Assembly: GCA_943736015.1 (NCBI GenBank) | Contig: OX031063.1 | Span: forward strand, 41,804,672 to 41,868,671 | Origin: Tridacna crocea | Taxonomy: Eukaryota > Mollusca > Bivalvia > Cardiida > Cardiidae | Length of the DNA: 64,000 bases | Direction of reading: 5' to 3' | Shown: piece by piece, positions 43,136 through 64,000 of the stretch | Numbering within the stretch: the first letter of the stretch is position 1 | How the letters are laid out: each line of letters starts with the position of its first letter | Notes under the pieces: model-generated | What the model saw: the letters and a program-made list of their open reading frames with translations, nothing else | Databases searched by the model: none | Told to the model about the DNA's origin: nothing | Program-made: the position numbers and the translations under genes

Positions 43136-64000
<20,865 letters not shown>

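Overview
This is animal nuclear DNA, most likely from a bivalve mollusc. Genes are split into short exons (30-320 bp) with GT/AG borders inside large AT-rich introns. Repeats dominate: foldback elements with TTAA ends, tandem arrays, SINE-like pieces and long inverted repeats. A bivalve is inferred from repeat families that I recognise as typical of bivalve genomes (the CTCACCTGAG-bordered element, the TTTAACGCC-type repeat, the foldbacks with GCCTGCGCAG cores). The species cannot be fixed from the sequence alone. Nothing looks bacterial or viral. Two host genes can be followed exon by exon, both on the minus strand.

Left part (about 1.2-27.4 kb): an adhesion G protein-coupled receptor, of which only the extracellular side is present. 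In transcript order (high to low coordinate) it has two tentative upstream exons (27.3 and 26.9 kb), two exons of an unrecognised cysteine-containing ectodomain (21.1 and 14.4 kb), a Thr-rich mucin-like linker (12.9 kb), a hormone-receptor (HRM) domain (11.1 and 10.2 kb), a GAIN domain (10.2 to 4.4 kb) and a GPS autoproteolysis exon (1.3 kb). The seven-helix part lies beyond the left edge. The large intron between the two ectodomain exons holds a 5.3-kb block bordered by inverted repeats, with a dead Tc1-type transposase inside.

Middle (about 27-43 kb): repeats, with one decayed tyrosine-recombinase gene (35.7-37.4 kb, plus strand) that still shows its HxxH...YY C-terminal motif and splice-like block edges. 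Next comes an array of about 62-bp hairpins (37.4-38.8 kb and 41.6 kb), split by a 2.8-kb element carrying about ten copies of a 167-bp tandem repeat. A degenerate satellite at 29.9-31.4 kb is also interrupted by an insertion.

Right part (43.1-64 kb): the 3' half of RAD50, the DNA double-strand-break repair ATPase. Nineteen exons run from just before the zinc hook through the second coiled-coil arm, the ABC signature, Walker B and the H-loop to the stop codon, all joined in frame. The Walker A half lies beyond the right edge.

The most striking structure is a family of about 65 copies of a ~230-bp foldback MITE with TTAACCC...GGGTTAA ends and a ~68-bp near-perfect palindrome at its centre. 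It is spread over the window and crowded into the RAD50 introns, often within 10-35 bases of a splice site. Variants of the palindrome differ by paired changes in both arms, and some copies have lost the centre of the palindrome.
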